From Rhizobium ecuadorense (GTDB lineage Bacteria; Pseudomonadota; Alphaproteobacteria; Rhizobiales; Rhizobiaceae): a DNA stretch of 64,000 bases. Both the position numbers and the translations under genes were made by a program. The notes under the pieces are model-generated. The model made no database searches. It worked only from the letters and a program-made list of their open reading frames with translations, and had not been told where the DNA came from. Shown here piece by piece: positions 33,875 through 42,356 of the stretch (positions within the stretch are counted from its first letter, which is position 1; each line of letters opens with the position of its first letter). Where the stretch lies: positions 1 through 64,000 of the forward strand of contig NZ_LFIO01001780.1 in assembly GCF_001187535.1 (NCBI RefSeq). The letters run 5' to 3'.

Positions 33875-35089
33875 ATGATCGTATCAGGCGAGCAGGCGAA
33901 GAAGCCGCTTCTTCTCAGCAATATCAGACCGATGGCTTTCGGTGCCGGCACAGCCGAGGGGACGATCGACATTCTCGTCGATGCCGAGGGCCGGATCGCC
34001 AAGATCGGTCCGTCGCTTGCGGTGTCCGATGATGTGACGCGCATCGACGGCAAAGGCGCCTTCGTCTCGCCGGGCTGGATCGATCTGCACGTGCATATCT
34101 GGCACGGCGGCACCGATATTTCCATTCGCCCCTCCGAATGCGGTCTCGAGCGCGGCGTCACCACGCTGGTCGATGCCGGCTCGGCCGGCGAGGCGAATTT
34201 CCACGGTTTCCGCGAATATATCATCGAGCCCTCGCGCGAGCGCATCAAGGCCTTCCTGAACCTCGGCTCGATCGGCCTCGTCGCCTGCAACCGCGTCGCC
34301 GAACTCAGGGATATAAGAGATATCGATCTCGACCGCATCCTCGAAGTCTATGCCGAAAACAGCGAGCACATCGTCGGCATCAAGGTGCGTGCCAGCCATG
34401 TCATCACCGGCTCCTGGGGCGTCACCCCTGTCAAGCTCGGCAAGAAGATCGCCAAGATCCTGAAAGTGCCGATGATGGTGCATGTCGGCGAGCCGCCGGC
34501 GCTCTATGACGAAGTGCTGGAGATCCTCGGCCCCGGCGACGTCGTCACCCATTGTTTCAACGGCAAGGCCGGTTCGAGCATCATGGAGGACGAGGATCTC
34601 TTCAATCTCGCCGAGCGCTGCGCCTCCGAGGGCATCCGCCTCGATATCGGCCATGGCGGCGCCTCCTTCTCCTTCAAGGTGGCGGAAGCGGCGATCGCGC
34701 GCGGGCTGCTGCCCTTCTCGATCTCGACCGACCTGCACGGCCACTCGATGAATTTTCCGGTCTGGGACCTGGCGACGACGATGTCGAAGCTGCTCAGCGT
34801 CGGCATGCCCTTCGACAAGGTGGTGGAAGCCGTCACCCATGCGCCGGCATCGGTCATCAAGTTGTCGATGGAGAACCGGCTTTCGGTCGGCGCAAATGCC
34901 GAATTCACCATTTTCGACCTCGTCGATTCAGAACTCGAAGCGACGGATTCCAACGGCGATGTCTCGGTCTTGAGCAAGCTGTTCGAGCCGCGGTACGCGG
35001 TGATCGGCGCCGATGCCTTTACCGCCAGCCGCTACGTGCCGCGGGCACGCAAACTCGTGCGCCACAGCCATGGTTATTCCTACCGGTAA
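33875..35089 (+). CDS. Amidohydrolase/deacetylase family metallohydrolase
   Basis: The start at 33875 gives 404 residues beginning MIVSGEQAKKPLLL; the open frame extends upstream through the promoter and is rejected. Metal ligands of the amidohydrolase superfamily are in place: HVH (H72, H74), a likely carbamylated lysine (K170 in VGIKVRASH), H203, H226 and D286 (STDLHGHSMN). It resembles the EF_0837/Atu3266 group, some of which deacetylate acetyl-(R)-mandelate in vitro and often sit with SelA-like enzymes. Such an enzyme lies at 63.7 kb behind a matching promoter. The natural substrate is unknown. Confidence 0.85.
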   Translation: MIVSGEQAKKPLLLSNIRPMAFGAGTAEGTIDILVDAEGRIAKIGPSLAVSDDVTRIDGKGAFVSPGWIDLHVHIWHGGTDISIRPSECGLERGVTTLVDAGSAGEANFHGFREYIIEPSRERIKAFLNLGSIGLVACNRVAELRDIRDIDLDRILEVYAENSEHIVGIKVRASHVITGSWGVTPVKLGKKIAKILKVPMMVHVGEPPALYDEVLEILGPGDVVTHCFNGKAGSSIMEDEDLFNLAERCASEGIRLDIGHGGASFSFKVAEAAIARGLLPFSISTDLHGHSMNFPVWDLATTMSKLLSVGMPFDKVVEAVTHAPASVIKLSMENRLSVGANAEFTIFDLVDSELEATDSNGDVSVLSKLFEPRYAVIGADAFTASRYVPRARKLVRHSHGYSYR

Positions 35090-35128
35090 GATCCGCCGCC
35101 GCGCTTGGTTCGACTGCTGAGGAAAGCC

Positions 35129-35968
35129 TCAGCGGTTGCGCCAGCCCATCAGCTTTTCGATCCGCTCCGCCGAACTGCGCACATGCGCGGTATAGTGGTT
35201 CTCGTCGGAAAAAGCCTTCTGTTCCGGCAGCACGATGGAAATGGTGGCGACGCACTGGCCGTCGCGGTCGCAGATCGGCGAGGCGATGCAGGCAACCGCA
35301 TAATCCGATTCTCCTGCCTGGATCGACAGGCGCGACTCGAAGGCCTTGCCGGCGGCTTCCGACAGCGTTCGCGGATCGATCTCGGCACGGCCGGTCGGTG
35401 ACGAGCGGGCGCAACGTTTGAACAGTTCGATGCGCTCCTCCTCGGGCAGGTGGCCGGCGAGCAGGCGGCCCGACGCCGTCCAGTTCAGCGGCACCCGGGT
35501 GCCGACGCGCGACGCCACCTGGAAGTGGCTCGGGCCGTCGGCCATGGCCAGCACCAGCATATAATCGCCATCGCGGCCGCAGACCTGCACGGTTTCGCCG
35601 GCCTGGCGGCAGAGATCGTGCATCTCGTGGGTGGCGATGCTCATGAAATCCAGCGACCGGGCATAGGCGAGCCCGTAATGATAGAGCCGGGCACCGAGCC
35701 ATATCGAACCATCGGCCTGGCGCGTCAGCATGTTCTTCTCGACCAGATCGTCGACGATGACGTAAACGGTCGACAGCGGCGCCTTCACCGCCTTGGCGAT
35801 GGCATAGACGCCGGCGGGCGAGCCCGTCTCATAGAGATGATCGATCACCTGAAGCGCACGGTCGATGCCGCTGACGCGCGCGCGCCGCGCACCCTTGCCG
35901 GCGGCTTCTTCGGCATGGCCCTCATCTTCGGAGTAAACTGCGGGTGATGTCTTTCCGTCCAATTCCAC
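35129..35968 (-). CDS. IclR family transcriptional regulator
   Basis: The 279-residue regulator starts at a GTG (VELDGKTSP) preceded by GAGGTG. After a charged, disordered-looking 30-residue extension comes the IclR winged helix (SGIDRALQVIDHLYETGSPA ... APLSTVYVIVDDLVEKNML), then the effector domain (GTRVPLNWTASGRLLAGHLP). It is convergent with the amidohydrolase gene and is the best candidate regulator for it and for the related promoter at 59.4 kb. TTACATTACTATGG upstream (35993-36006) resembles the TTACATAATTGTGG of the 59.4-kb block. Confidence 0.88.
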   Translation of the reverse strand: MELDGKTSPAVYSEDEGHAEEAAGKGARRARVSGIDRALQVIDHLYETGSPAGVYAIAKAVKAPLSTVYVIVDDLVEKNMLTRQADGSIWLGARLYHYGLAYARSLDFMSIATHEMHDLCRQAGETVQVCGRDGDYMLVLAMADGPSHFQVASRVGTRVPLNWTASGRLLAGHLPEEERIELFKRCARSSPTGRAEIDPRTLSEAAGKAFESRLSIQAGESDYAVACIASPICDRDGQCVATISIVLPEQKAFSDENHYTAHVRSSAERIEKLMGWRNR

Positions 35969-36171
35969 GCACCTCGTTAAACTGCGATCATGTTACATTA
36001 CTATGGCATAGCGGTCGCCGTGGCAAATCGCAACATCTTGTAGGTTGATCGTGCGGTCGGATGCGAAGCGGGGATGGTTCTCGCCGCGGTGCTACTGCTC
36101 GGGAAGAACTCCCCCATAAACTGGAACAACAAACCGCAGCCTGAGTTTGACCCTGAACCCAGGAGGTCATG

Positions 36172-37029
36172 ATGACGAATTATCCGACACCGCCTTTCCC
36201 GTCCCAGAAACAGCCGATGCCCGGTTTTACCGCGCAGATGGACCCGGTTCCCGACCATGGCGAAAAAACCTATCGCGGTTTCGAGCGGCTGAAGGGCAAG
36301 CGGGCGATCATCACCGGCGGCGATAGCGGCATCGGCCGGGCGGTGGCGATCGCCTATGCCAGGGAAGGCGCCGATATTGTAATTTCCTATCTCGACGAAG
36401 ATGAGGATGCCGACGAGACCAAGCGGCTCGTCGAAGAGGCCGGGCGCAAGGCCGTGCTCGTCAGCGGCGATATCCAGGATCCGGCTTTATGCCGGCAGAT
36501 CGTCGAGACGGCGGTCAAGGAGTTCGGCGGTATCGACATCCTCGTCAACAATGCCGCCCATCAGGCGAGCTTCAAGAGCATCGACGAGATCAGCGACGAG
36601 GAGTGGGAACTGACCTTCAAGGTCAATATCCATGCGATGTTCTACCTGACCAAGGCGGCCGTGCCGCATATGAAGCCCGGCAGTTCAATCATCAACACCG
36701 CCTCGATCAATTCGGACAGCCCGAACCCGACCTTGCTTGCCTATGCGACGACCAAGGGCGCGATCCAGAATTTCACCGCCGGTCTTGCCCAGCTTCTGGC
36801 GGAGAAAGGCATTCGCGCCAATGCCGTGGCGCCGGGGCCGATCTGGACGCCGCTCATTCCCTCGACGCTGCCTGAGGAAACTGTCAGCAATTTCGGCAAG
36901 CAGGTGCCGATGAAACGGCCGGGCCAGCCGGCCGAGCTGGCGACAGCCTATGTGATGCTGGCCGATCCCTTGTCGAGCTATGTCTCCGGCACGACAATCG
37001 CGGTCACTGGCGGCAAGCCGATCCTTTGA
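36172..37029 (+). CDS. Short-chain dehydrogenase/reductase, YghA-like
   Basis: The 285-residue classical-type SDR has an N-terminal extension (TNYPTPPFPSQKQPMPGF) typical of the YghA / general-stress dehydrogenase group. The cofactor motif is TGGDSGIGRAVAIAYAREGA; the catalytic set is NTASINSD with YATTK. The start is placed at the second ATG, 5 bp after AGGAGG; the first (36169) is too close. Homologues are often osmotic- or oxidative-stress proteins. The substrate is unknown. Confidence 0.85.
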   Translation: MTNYPTPPFPSQKQPMPGFTAQMDPVPDHGEKTYRGFERLKGKRAIITGGDSGIGRAVAIAYAREGADIVISYLDEDEDADETKRLVEEAGRKAVLVSGDIQDPALCRQIVETAVKEFGGIDILVNNAAHQASFKSIDEISDEEWELTFKVNIHAMFYLTKAAVPHMKPGSSIINTASINSDSPNPTLLAYATTKGAIQNFTAGLAQLLAEKGIRANAVAPGPIWTPLIPSTLPEETVSNFGKQVPMKRPGQPAELATAYVMLADPLSSYVSGTTIAVTGGKPIL

Positions 37030-37089
37030 CGCAAGTCGCCTGGGATTGGCGGTTCCGGGTTAAAGATATGCGTGAAACAAGGAACTGAG

Positions 37090-37120
37090 CGGGTCGATCA
37101 AGGTTTGACGCGACCCGTTT
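37090..37120 (+). terminator. Possible terminator after the SDR gene
   Basis: CGGGTCG and CGACCCG form 7-bp arms around a loop that can pair further (TCAA with TTGA), followed by TTT. It lies 60 bp after the SDR stop and before the MarR gene. Confidence 0.45.
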
Positions 37121-37153
37121 CAGTCCGGCTTGCCGTAACCGCCGCCGGTCGGC

Positions 37154-37681
37154 ATGGCGGATGGGCGTGGACAACAGGGCATCGGACCGATCGTCTCCTC
37201 AGCCCATCTGGCCGACGGTGCGCTTCCCGCGCTTTCCGAGCTGGAATTCGGCCTGATCCTCGCCGGCAATGCCTTCGATCGCTGGATGGTGCGCTGCATG
37301 ACGGCGGCCGGCGAGCCCGGTTGTGCTGCGATCGACGTGCTGGTGCTGCATTCGGTTGCCCACCGGCAGCGGCCGAAGCGGCTCGGCGATCTCTGCAGCG
37401 TGCTCGGCGTCGAGGATACGCATCTGGTGATCTACGCGATCAAGAAGCTTGAAAGGCGCGGCCTTGTGACGAGCACACGGGCGGGCAAGGAGAAACTGAT
37501 CGCCGCTACCGAAAAGGGCGTTGAAATCTGCCTGAAATACCGGGCCGTGCGTGAAGCGCTGCTGGTGGAGTCTATGAAAGGTCTCGGGCTCGATGCCGCG
37601 GCGGCGTCAGCGATGGCCGCCATGCTCCGTGCGCTTTCCGGGCACTACGATCAAGCGGCAAGGGCCGCCGCCTCTTTGTGA
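37154..37681 (+). CDS. MarR-type winged-helix protein
   Basis: The 175-residue protein has a winged helix in the middle (AAIDVLVLHSVAHRQRPKRL, GVEDTHLVIYAIKKLERRGL and the wing VTSTRAGKEKLI). This matches the predicted MarR-like group annotated as winged helix DNA-binding protein, which takes part in dimer-based repression. No Shine-Dalgarno sequence is obvious and no target operator was recognised. It stands between an SDR gene and a convergent small gene. Confidence 0.75.
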   Translation: MADGRGQQGIGPIVSSAHLADGALPALSELEFGLILAGNAFDRWMVRCMTAAGEPGCAAIDVLVLHSVAHRQRPKRLGDLCSVLGVEDTHLVIYAIKKLERRGLVTSTRAGKEKLIAATEKGVEICLKYRAVREALLVESMKGLGLDAAAASAMAAMLRALSGHYDQAARAAASL

Positions 37682-37736
37682 CGGCAGCCCTTGACGGGGG
37701 CAGGGAGAGATCCCCCGAAATTTTCAAGCAGGCTGT

Positions 37737-37952
37737 TCAGCCGAAGCAGGGCATTGCCGGCAGATTGGCGCGGCTTGCGATGGCTCCGATGATATTGCCC
37801 ACCGAGGTCGAACGCGGTTCGCGTTTGCCGGCCGCCGTCTCCAGGAGTTGCTTGAAATCTTCAAGCTTCACGCCGTCGGCGCGCAACACCATGGCGATCA
37901 GGGGGTCGCGAAGGGCTTCGGATATCGTCAGGTCGTCTCTGGTCTTTCTCAT
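37737..37952 (-). CDS. Small hypothetical protein (71 aa)
   Basis: The start at 37952 follows an excellent AGGAGGACAAGCC. The protein begins MRKTRDDLTISEALRDPLIA and ends IIGAIASRANLPAMPCFG. It has no signal peptide or membrane span and is predicted largely helical. No family is recognised, though the composition and ribosome site argue that it is real. It is divergent from the TetR gene, with TetR-type palindromes between them, so it may be a TetR target. Confidence 0.7.
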   Translation of the reverse strand: MRKTRDDLTISEALRDPLIAMVLRADGVKLEDFKQLLETAAGKREPRSTSVGNIIGAIASRANLPAMPCFG

Positions 37953-38034
37953 GGCTTGTCCTCCTTTCGTGGGCGGTCGCCCGTGTTCCACTGTGCGCTG
38001 CCGTTCTCGACATTGACTTTCGCGTTTCGTGGTG

Positions 38035-38074
38035 TTACCGGTAAGTAACAATGCATTTGTTACCGATCGGTCAC
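38035..38074. promoter_or_regulatory. Two TetR-type palindromes upstream of the TetR gene
   Basis: TTACCGGTAA (38035-38044) is a perfect palindrome, and ACCGATCGGT (38062-38071) is another inside TTACCGATCGGTCA. Related half-sites spaced 27 bp apart just before the TetR start are typical of autoregulating TetR proteins. They also face the divergent 71-residue gene. Confidence 0.65.
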
Positions 38075-38078
38075 ATTG

Positions 38079-38702
38079 ATGTCAAGGACTACGTCCGCAA
38101 AAAAATCCGAAACTTCGAATGTAATCTCCGCAGCCGTACCAGAGGATCGAATCCCGCCGCGGGAACGTATCGTCTCCACCGCATCGGAGCTTTTCCGCGA
38201 GCGCGGCATCCGCGGCATCGGTGTCGATGCGATCGCCGACGCGGCGCTGACCAACAAGATGACGCTCTACCGGCATTTCGGCTCGAAGGACGAACTCGTC
38301 TGCGAGACGCTGCGCCGCGCCTCCGAAAAGGCGGGTGCCATCTGGCGCGATCTCGAGGCGGCCTATCCCGGTAATCCGCGCGCCCAGCTCTACGCCTGGG
38401 TTGAGATGCGGGCGCAATGTCTGACCGGCGAGCCTGCCGGCTGCGATCTCGCCAATGCCGCCATCGAGCTGAAGGGCGAAGGCCACCCGGCCCATGAAAT
38501 GATCGAGCGCCACAAGGCCGAACAGCGAGATCGGCTGGCCGCGCTCTGTTCAGCGGCCGATGCGCGCGAGCCGGACCTTCTTGCCGATACGCTGACGCTG
38601 CTGCTCGAAGGTGCGCGTGTCAGCCGCCAGGCCATGGGCGCTGCCAGTTGCTGCGGTCATTTCGCCAAGGCCTGCAACGCGGCGATCGCTTCCTTCGCCT
38701 GA
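38079..38702 (+). CDS. TetR/AcrR family transcriptional regulator
   Basis: The 207-residue regulator has an N-terminal TetR helix-turn-helix (RIVSTASELFRERGIRGIGV ... NKMTLYRHFGSKDELV) and an all-helical ligand domain. The start is an ATG; a TTG codon directly before it is ignored. Two cognate-looking palindromes lie within 45 bp upstream, so autorepression is likely. The ligand is unknown. Divergent from a small hypothetical gene. Confidence 0.88.
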   Translation: MSRTTSAKKSETSNVISAAVPEDRIPPRERIVSTASELFRERGIRGIGVDAIADAALTNKMTLYRHFGSKDELVCETLRRASEKAGAIWRDLEAAYPGNPRAQLYAWVEMRAQCLTGEPAGCDLANAAIELKGEGHPAHEMIERHKAEQRDRLAALCSAADAREPDLLADTLTLLLEGARVSRQAMGAASCCGHFAKACNAAIASFA

Positions 38703-38773
38703 ACCGGTCTTTCGGGAACCTTACCGCCTCCATGCCGTTCTTCCATCACCGGAGGACAAGTGGAGACCGGGAG

Positions 38774-38968
38774 ATGAACTACGTCTATCTCAAGCGCCTT
38801 TATGCCAAACGCGCCGAGCTTGAAGCCAAGCTGGAGCTTCACGATGCGCGCTATTGTTTCGGCGAGGAAGAGGTCGATGACGGCACCGACAGCGATCTGC
38901 GCCAGCGGCTGAGCGAAATTTCCGACGAAATCGCCGCGCTGGAAGCAGGCCGGACCGCGAGAGCATGA
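38774..38968 (+). CDS. Small charged, probably coiled-coil protein (64 aa)
   Basis: The protein begins MNYVYLKRLYAKRAELEAKL and is rich in charged helix-forming residues to its end (LRQRLSEISDEIAALEAG), suggesting a helical hairpin or coiled coil. GGAGACCGGGAG precedes the ATG. No family is recognised. It abuts the convergent DUF1810 gene. Confidence 0.6.
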   Translation: MNYVYLKRLYAKRAELEAKLELHDARYCFGEEEVDDGTDSDLRQRLSEISDEIAALEAGRTARA

Positions 38969-38969
38969 T

Positions 38970-39401
38970 CTAAGTCCTGAGGATTTCCATCGTCCGCTCG
39001 TCGAATTTCCCTTGGTAGAAATGCTCGATCACCCGGTGGAAGGGCGAGCCATGGTCGCTGATCGCGGCAAACAGGGTCATCGACGAGCGCAGCTTCAGGT
39101 CGTCGGGCGAGCCCAGGATCGCATGCGCGGATCGGTCCTTGACCGACAAGATCGCCTCGATGCAGCGCAGCAGCCGGCTGGAGAGAATGGGATCGGCGAG
39201 ATAGGCGGCGGCTTCCTCGGCGGAACGGATCGCATATTTTTCCGCCATCGGCGAGGTGCCGAGACCTGATATCTGCGGGAAGATGAACCACATCCAGTGG
39301 GAGGTCTTGCGCCCGGCTTTCAGTTCCGAAAGCGCCTTTTCGTAGACGCCGTTCTGGGCATCGACGAAGCGGTCGAGATTGTAATCGATATCACCGGCCA
39401 T
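38970..39401 (-). CDS. DUF1810 family protein
   Basis: The 143-residue protein carries the DUF1810 signature: DYNLDRFVDAQNGVYEKALS, GRKTSHWMWFIFPQI, GLGTSPMAEKYAI and a C-terminal SSMTLFAAIS. The family is cytosolic, of unknown function, and some members resemble calpastatin in name only. It is a single gene here. Confidence 0.88.
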   Translation of the reverse strand: MAGDIDYNLDRFVDAQNGVYEKALSELKAGRKTSHWMWFIFPQISGLGTSPMAEKYAIRSAEEAAAYLADPILSSRLLRCIEAILSVKDRSAHAILGSPDDLKLRSSMTLFAAISDHGSPFHRVIEHFYQGKFDERTMEILRT

Positions 39402-39488
39402 GGTCCGTCCCTTTTCGCTGTCAATGCAGCCTGGGCCAAGGTCTCCATGCCCGGCGAGTGGTTCTATCCAGGCGAGCCGCGCTCGCCC

Positions 39489-39803
39489 TCAGCAGACCCT
39501 TTCGGCATAGGGGCTGCTCTCACGGCAATGGCCGTAAGGCTGATGGTGCGGCGCGCTGTCGCCGGCGGTGGCGGCAATGGCCGAGGTCGTCACCGGGTCC
39601 GTCTCGGTGGAAGAATATGCGGCGAAACCGACGAAGCTCAAGAGAGCCAGCGCCGCGACCACGACAATGCGCTCGAAGCCCGAAAGTTTCTGGGCGCTGA
39701 CATGCTCCACATAATCGCGCTCGCCCAAGCCGGCGGTTCCATCCTCTTTCACATGGAGCGTCACCATATCCTGGCGACGGGTCAAAGTTTCACAATCTGT
39801 CAT
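39489..39803 (-). CDS. Small membrane-anchored hypothetical protein (104 aa)
   Basis: GGAG lies 8 bases before the ATG. A polar N-terminal half (MTDCETLTRRQDMVTLHVKE) is followed by one membrane segment (RIVVVAALALLSFVGFAAY) and a short, probably periplasmic tail. No family is recognised. An internal ATG at codon 13 is an alternative start. The 39804-40041 gap shows no gene. Confidence 0.55.
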   Translation of the reverse strand: MTDCETLTRRQDMVTLHVKEDGTAGLGERDYVEHVSAQKLSGFERIVVVAALALLSFVGFAAYSSTETDPVTTSAIAATAGDSAPHHQPYGHCRESSPYAERVC

Positions 39804-40041
39804 CTCAATTACTCCTGCAACACATGCGACGCCGGCCTCTCAAGAATAAACTCTCAACCCTCATGGCGGACCGACTCCCGCATGCGTGCAGCATGTGTGT
39901 CTTTAATCGCGGCAATTGAAGGGGCAATCTGCAAACGCAGTGTTCAAAAAATCGTCCTAATAAATGCAAAATATCGTGATGCTCTGGCTCGCCGGAATGA
40001 TCCGGGGTAGTCCAGAGGATCATCTTTCTGTGGATCGTCCT

Positions 40042-41412
40042 ATGAGCAAATCCTTCGGCGCAATGTCGGTCGCCCAGCTTTCCGTCCTCATTCAAGGTGG
40101 CGCGGCCGATCCGGTCGACGTGGCCGAGGCGGTCTTCGGAACCATCGCTGATTATGCCGACAAGGCGGTTTTCACGACGCTGCTGGAAAGCCGCGCGATG
40201 GAGGAGGCACGCGCCTCCTCGATGCGTTTGCGGGAGGGCCGATCGCTCGGATTGCTGGACGGCATTCCGATCGCCTGGAAGGACCTTTTCGATATCGAAG
40301 GTCTGGCGACGACGGCGGGATCCGCCGTGCTGGCCGGTGATGCGCCGGCCAAGCGCGATGCGGCCGTTGTCGGTCTCCTCAGGCAGGCGGGCATGGTCGC
40401 TATCGGCCGCACCAATATGAGCGAGTTCGCCTTTTCCGGCCTCGGCATCAATCCGCATTACGGCACGCCGGTCAATCCGCGCGGCGCCGATCTGTCGCGC
40501 ATTCCGGGCGGTTCGTCCTCCGGTGCCGGTGTCGCCGTTGCCGCCGGGCTGGTGCCGGTCGCCATGGGCACGGATACTGGCGGCTCGGTGCGCATTCCCG
40601 CCGCCTTCAACGGCATTGTCGGCTACAAGGCGACCCGCGGCCGTCATGCGATGGAGGGCGTCTATCCGCTGGCCAAGAGCCTGGATTCGCTGGGACCGCT
40701 CTGCCGCAGCGTCCGGGATGCGGTGTGGATCGATGCGGCGATGCGCGGCCGCACCGCGCCTGATGTCGTCGAGCGTCCGCTTCAGGGGCTGGAATTGCTC
40801 GTGCCTGACAATATCGTCTTCGAAGGAGCCGAGCCTGAAGTGATCGCTGCGTTCGAGGCTGCTTTGGAACGTCTTCAAAGGGCTGGCGTCCATATTGCCC
40901 GTGCCGTCATTCCCGCCTTCGACGAGATTTTCGATCTGATGACGAGATACGGCCCGCTGGTCACCGCGGAAGCTTTCGCATTGCATCAGGAGCGGCTCGC
41001 GGGACCGGATGCGGACAGGATGGATCACCGCGTCGTCATGCGCACCCGCTTGGGAAGCAGGACGAGTCTGGCCGATTACCTGGCGATCCTTGCGGCGCGC
41101 AGCCGCCTGATCGCCGATGTCGAGCGCCTTGTCGGCGACCGGCTCATCGCTTTTCCGACCGTCGCCCATGTCGCTCCGCCGATCGGGCCGCTGGAGCAGG
41201 ACGACGAACTGTTCTTCGCGACAAATAACAAGACGCTGCGCAATACCGCGCTCGGCAATTTTCTCGACTGGTGTGGCGTCTCCATCCCCTGCGGCACGGG
41301 TGCCTCCGGCATGCCAGTCGGGCTGCTGCTCTCCGCCACGGCCCATCGCGACGAAGCGCTGCTGGGGGTCGCACTCGCTGCCGAGCCGGTCATTCGCGGC
41401 GATTTCGCCTGA
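40042..41412 (+). CDS. Amidase signature family enzyme
   Basis: The 456-residue enzyme has the Ser-cisSer-Lys triad: K80 (IPIAWKDLFDIEGL), cis-Ser near S158 (IPGGSSSGAGVAVA) and nucleophile S182 (GTDTGGSVRIPAAFNGIVGY). It hydrolyses a C-N amide bond; the acceptor is unknown. The start is uncertain since no strong ribosome site is seen (in-frame ATGs also at 39964 and 39997). It is followed after 65 bp by a sugar-isomerase-like gene, probably in one operon. Confidence 0.88.
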   Translation: MSKSFGAMSVAQLSVLIQGGAADPVDVAEAVFGTIADYADKAVFTTLLESRAMEEARASSMRLREGRSLGLLDGIPIAWKDLFDIEGLATTAGSAVLAGDAPAKRDAAVVGLLRQAGMVAIGRTNMSEFAFSGLGINPHYGTPVNPRGADLSRIPGGSSSGAGVAVAAGLVPVAMGTDTGGSVRIPAAFNGIVGYKATRGRHAMEGVYPLAKSLDSLGPLCRSVRDAVWIDAAMRGRTAPDVVERPLQGLELLVPDNIVFEGAEPEVIAAFEAALERLQRAGVHIARAVIPAFDEIFDLMTRYGPLVTAEAFALHQERLAGPDADRMDHRVVMRTRLGSRTSLADYLAILAARSRLIADVERLVGDRLIAFPTVAHVAPPIGPLEQDDELFFATNNKTLRNTALGNFLDWCGVSIPCGTGASGMPVGLLLSATAHRDEALLGVALAAEPVIRGDFA

Positions 41413-41477
41413 TTGGCAATTGAACCGCCGGGCTTTTATTGCGATTGATGGCAGGAGGAAATCCTGGAGGAAAGCAC

Positions 41478-42338
41478 GTGCAGATCTTGCAAAACGGACG
41501 CTTCGCGGTTTCGACATGGTCGCTGCATCGGCTGCTCGGCGCCGTTTATGCCTATAGCCCCGATCCTGACAAAAGTGCTGCGCCCAAGGAACCCTATGGC
41601 CCGGGGGCCGCGGCACTGATCGACATGCCGGCGGCGCTGGCGGCGCGCGGCGTCAACCGGCTGGAGATCTGTTCCTTTCATCTGCCGAGCCTCGATTCCG
41701 GCTATTTAAGCGAATTGCGCGATGCGATGACGGCGTCAAACGTGCTGTTCCAGACGCTGCTCATCGAGGACGGCGATCCGAGCCATCCCGAGACGGCCGA
41801 GCGCGATGTCAAATGGATGGCGCCGTGGATCGATATCGCCGCTTCCCTTGGGGCGCAGAGGATGCGCGTCATCGCCGGCAAGCAGAAGCCGATCGAGGAA
41901 AACCTGAGCCGTGCAGCCCGTCAGCTGAACTGGCTGGCTGAAAAGGCCGAAGGCAGCGGCGTGCGCGTCGTCGTCGAAAACTGGTTCGACCTGCTGCCGT
42001 CGCCCGTCGAGATGAACTGGCTGCTGGATCGGCTGGACGGCAAGGTCGGCCTCAACGGCGACCTCGGCAATTGGGCGGCACCGGCGAAATACGAGGGCCT
42101 TGCCGACATCATGCGCCGGGCGGAAATCTGCCATGCCAAGGCCGATTACGGCGTCGCCGGCCTCGATGCCGACGATTACCGCAAATGCCTGGAGATGTGC
42201 GAGCGGGCCGGTTACGCCGGTCCCTTCACATTGATCTACGACTCGCCCTTTTTCCCCGACGAATGGGACGGCATCCTGCTGCAAAAGGCCTTCATCGAGG
42301 ATTTCCCGCGCGAGGCGCCGGCGCGCCGGACGGCTTAA
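41478..42338 (+). CDS. Sugar phosphate isomerase/epimerase family TIM-barrel protein
   Basis: The GTG start at 41478 follows GGAGGAAAGCAC. The 286-residue protein has the xylose-isomerase-like barrel: RLEICSFHLP, ASLGAQRMRVIAGKQ, VRVVVENWFDLLPSP, LNGDLGNWAAPAKYEG and CHAKADYGVAG, with glutamate, aspartate and histidine at metal-ligand positions. Members isomerise or epimerise sugars, inosose or related acids. The role with the amidase is unknown. Confidence 0.82.
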   Translation: MQILQNGRFAVSTWSLHRLLGAVYAYSPDPDKSAAPKEPYGPGAAALIDMPAALAARGVNRLEICSFHLPSLDSGYLSELRDAMTASNVLFQTLLIEDGDPSHPETAERDVKWMAPWIDIAASLGAQRMRVIAGKQKPIEENLSRAARQLNWLAEKAEGSGVRVVVENWFDLLPSPVEMNWLLDRLDGKVGLNGDLGNWAAPAKYEGLADIMRRAEICHAKADYGVAGLDADDYRKCLEMCERAGYAGPFTLIYDSPFFPDEWDGILLQKAFIEDFPREAPARRTA

Positions 42339-42356
42339 ACCGCGAGCCTCTGCCGC

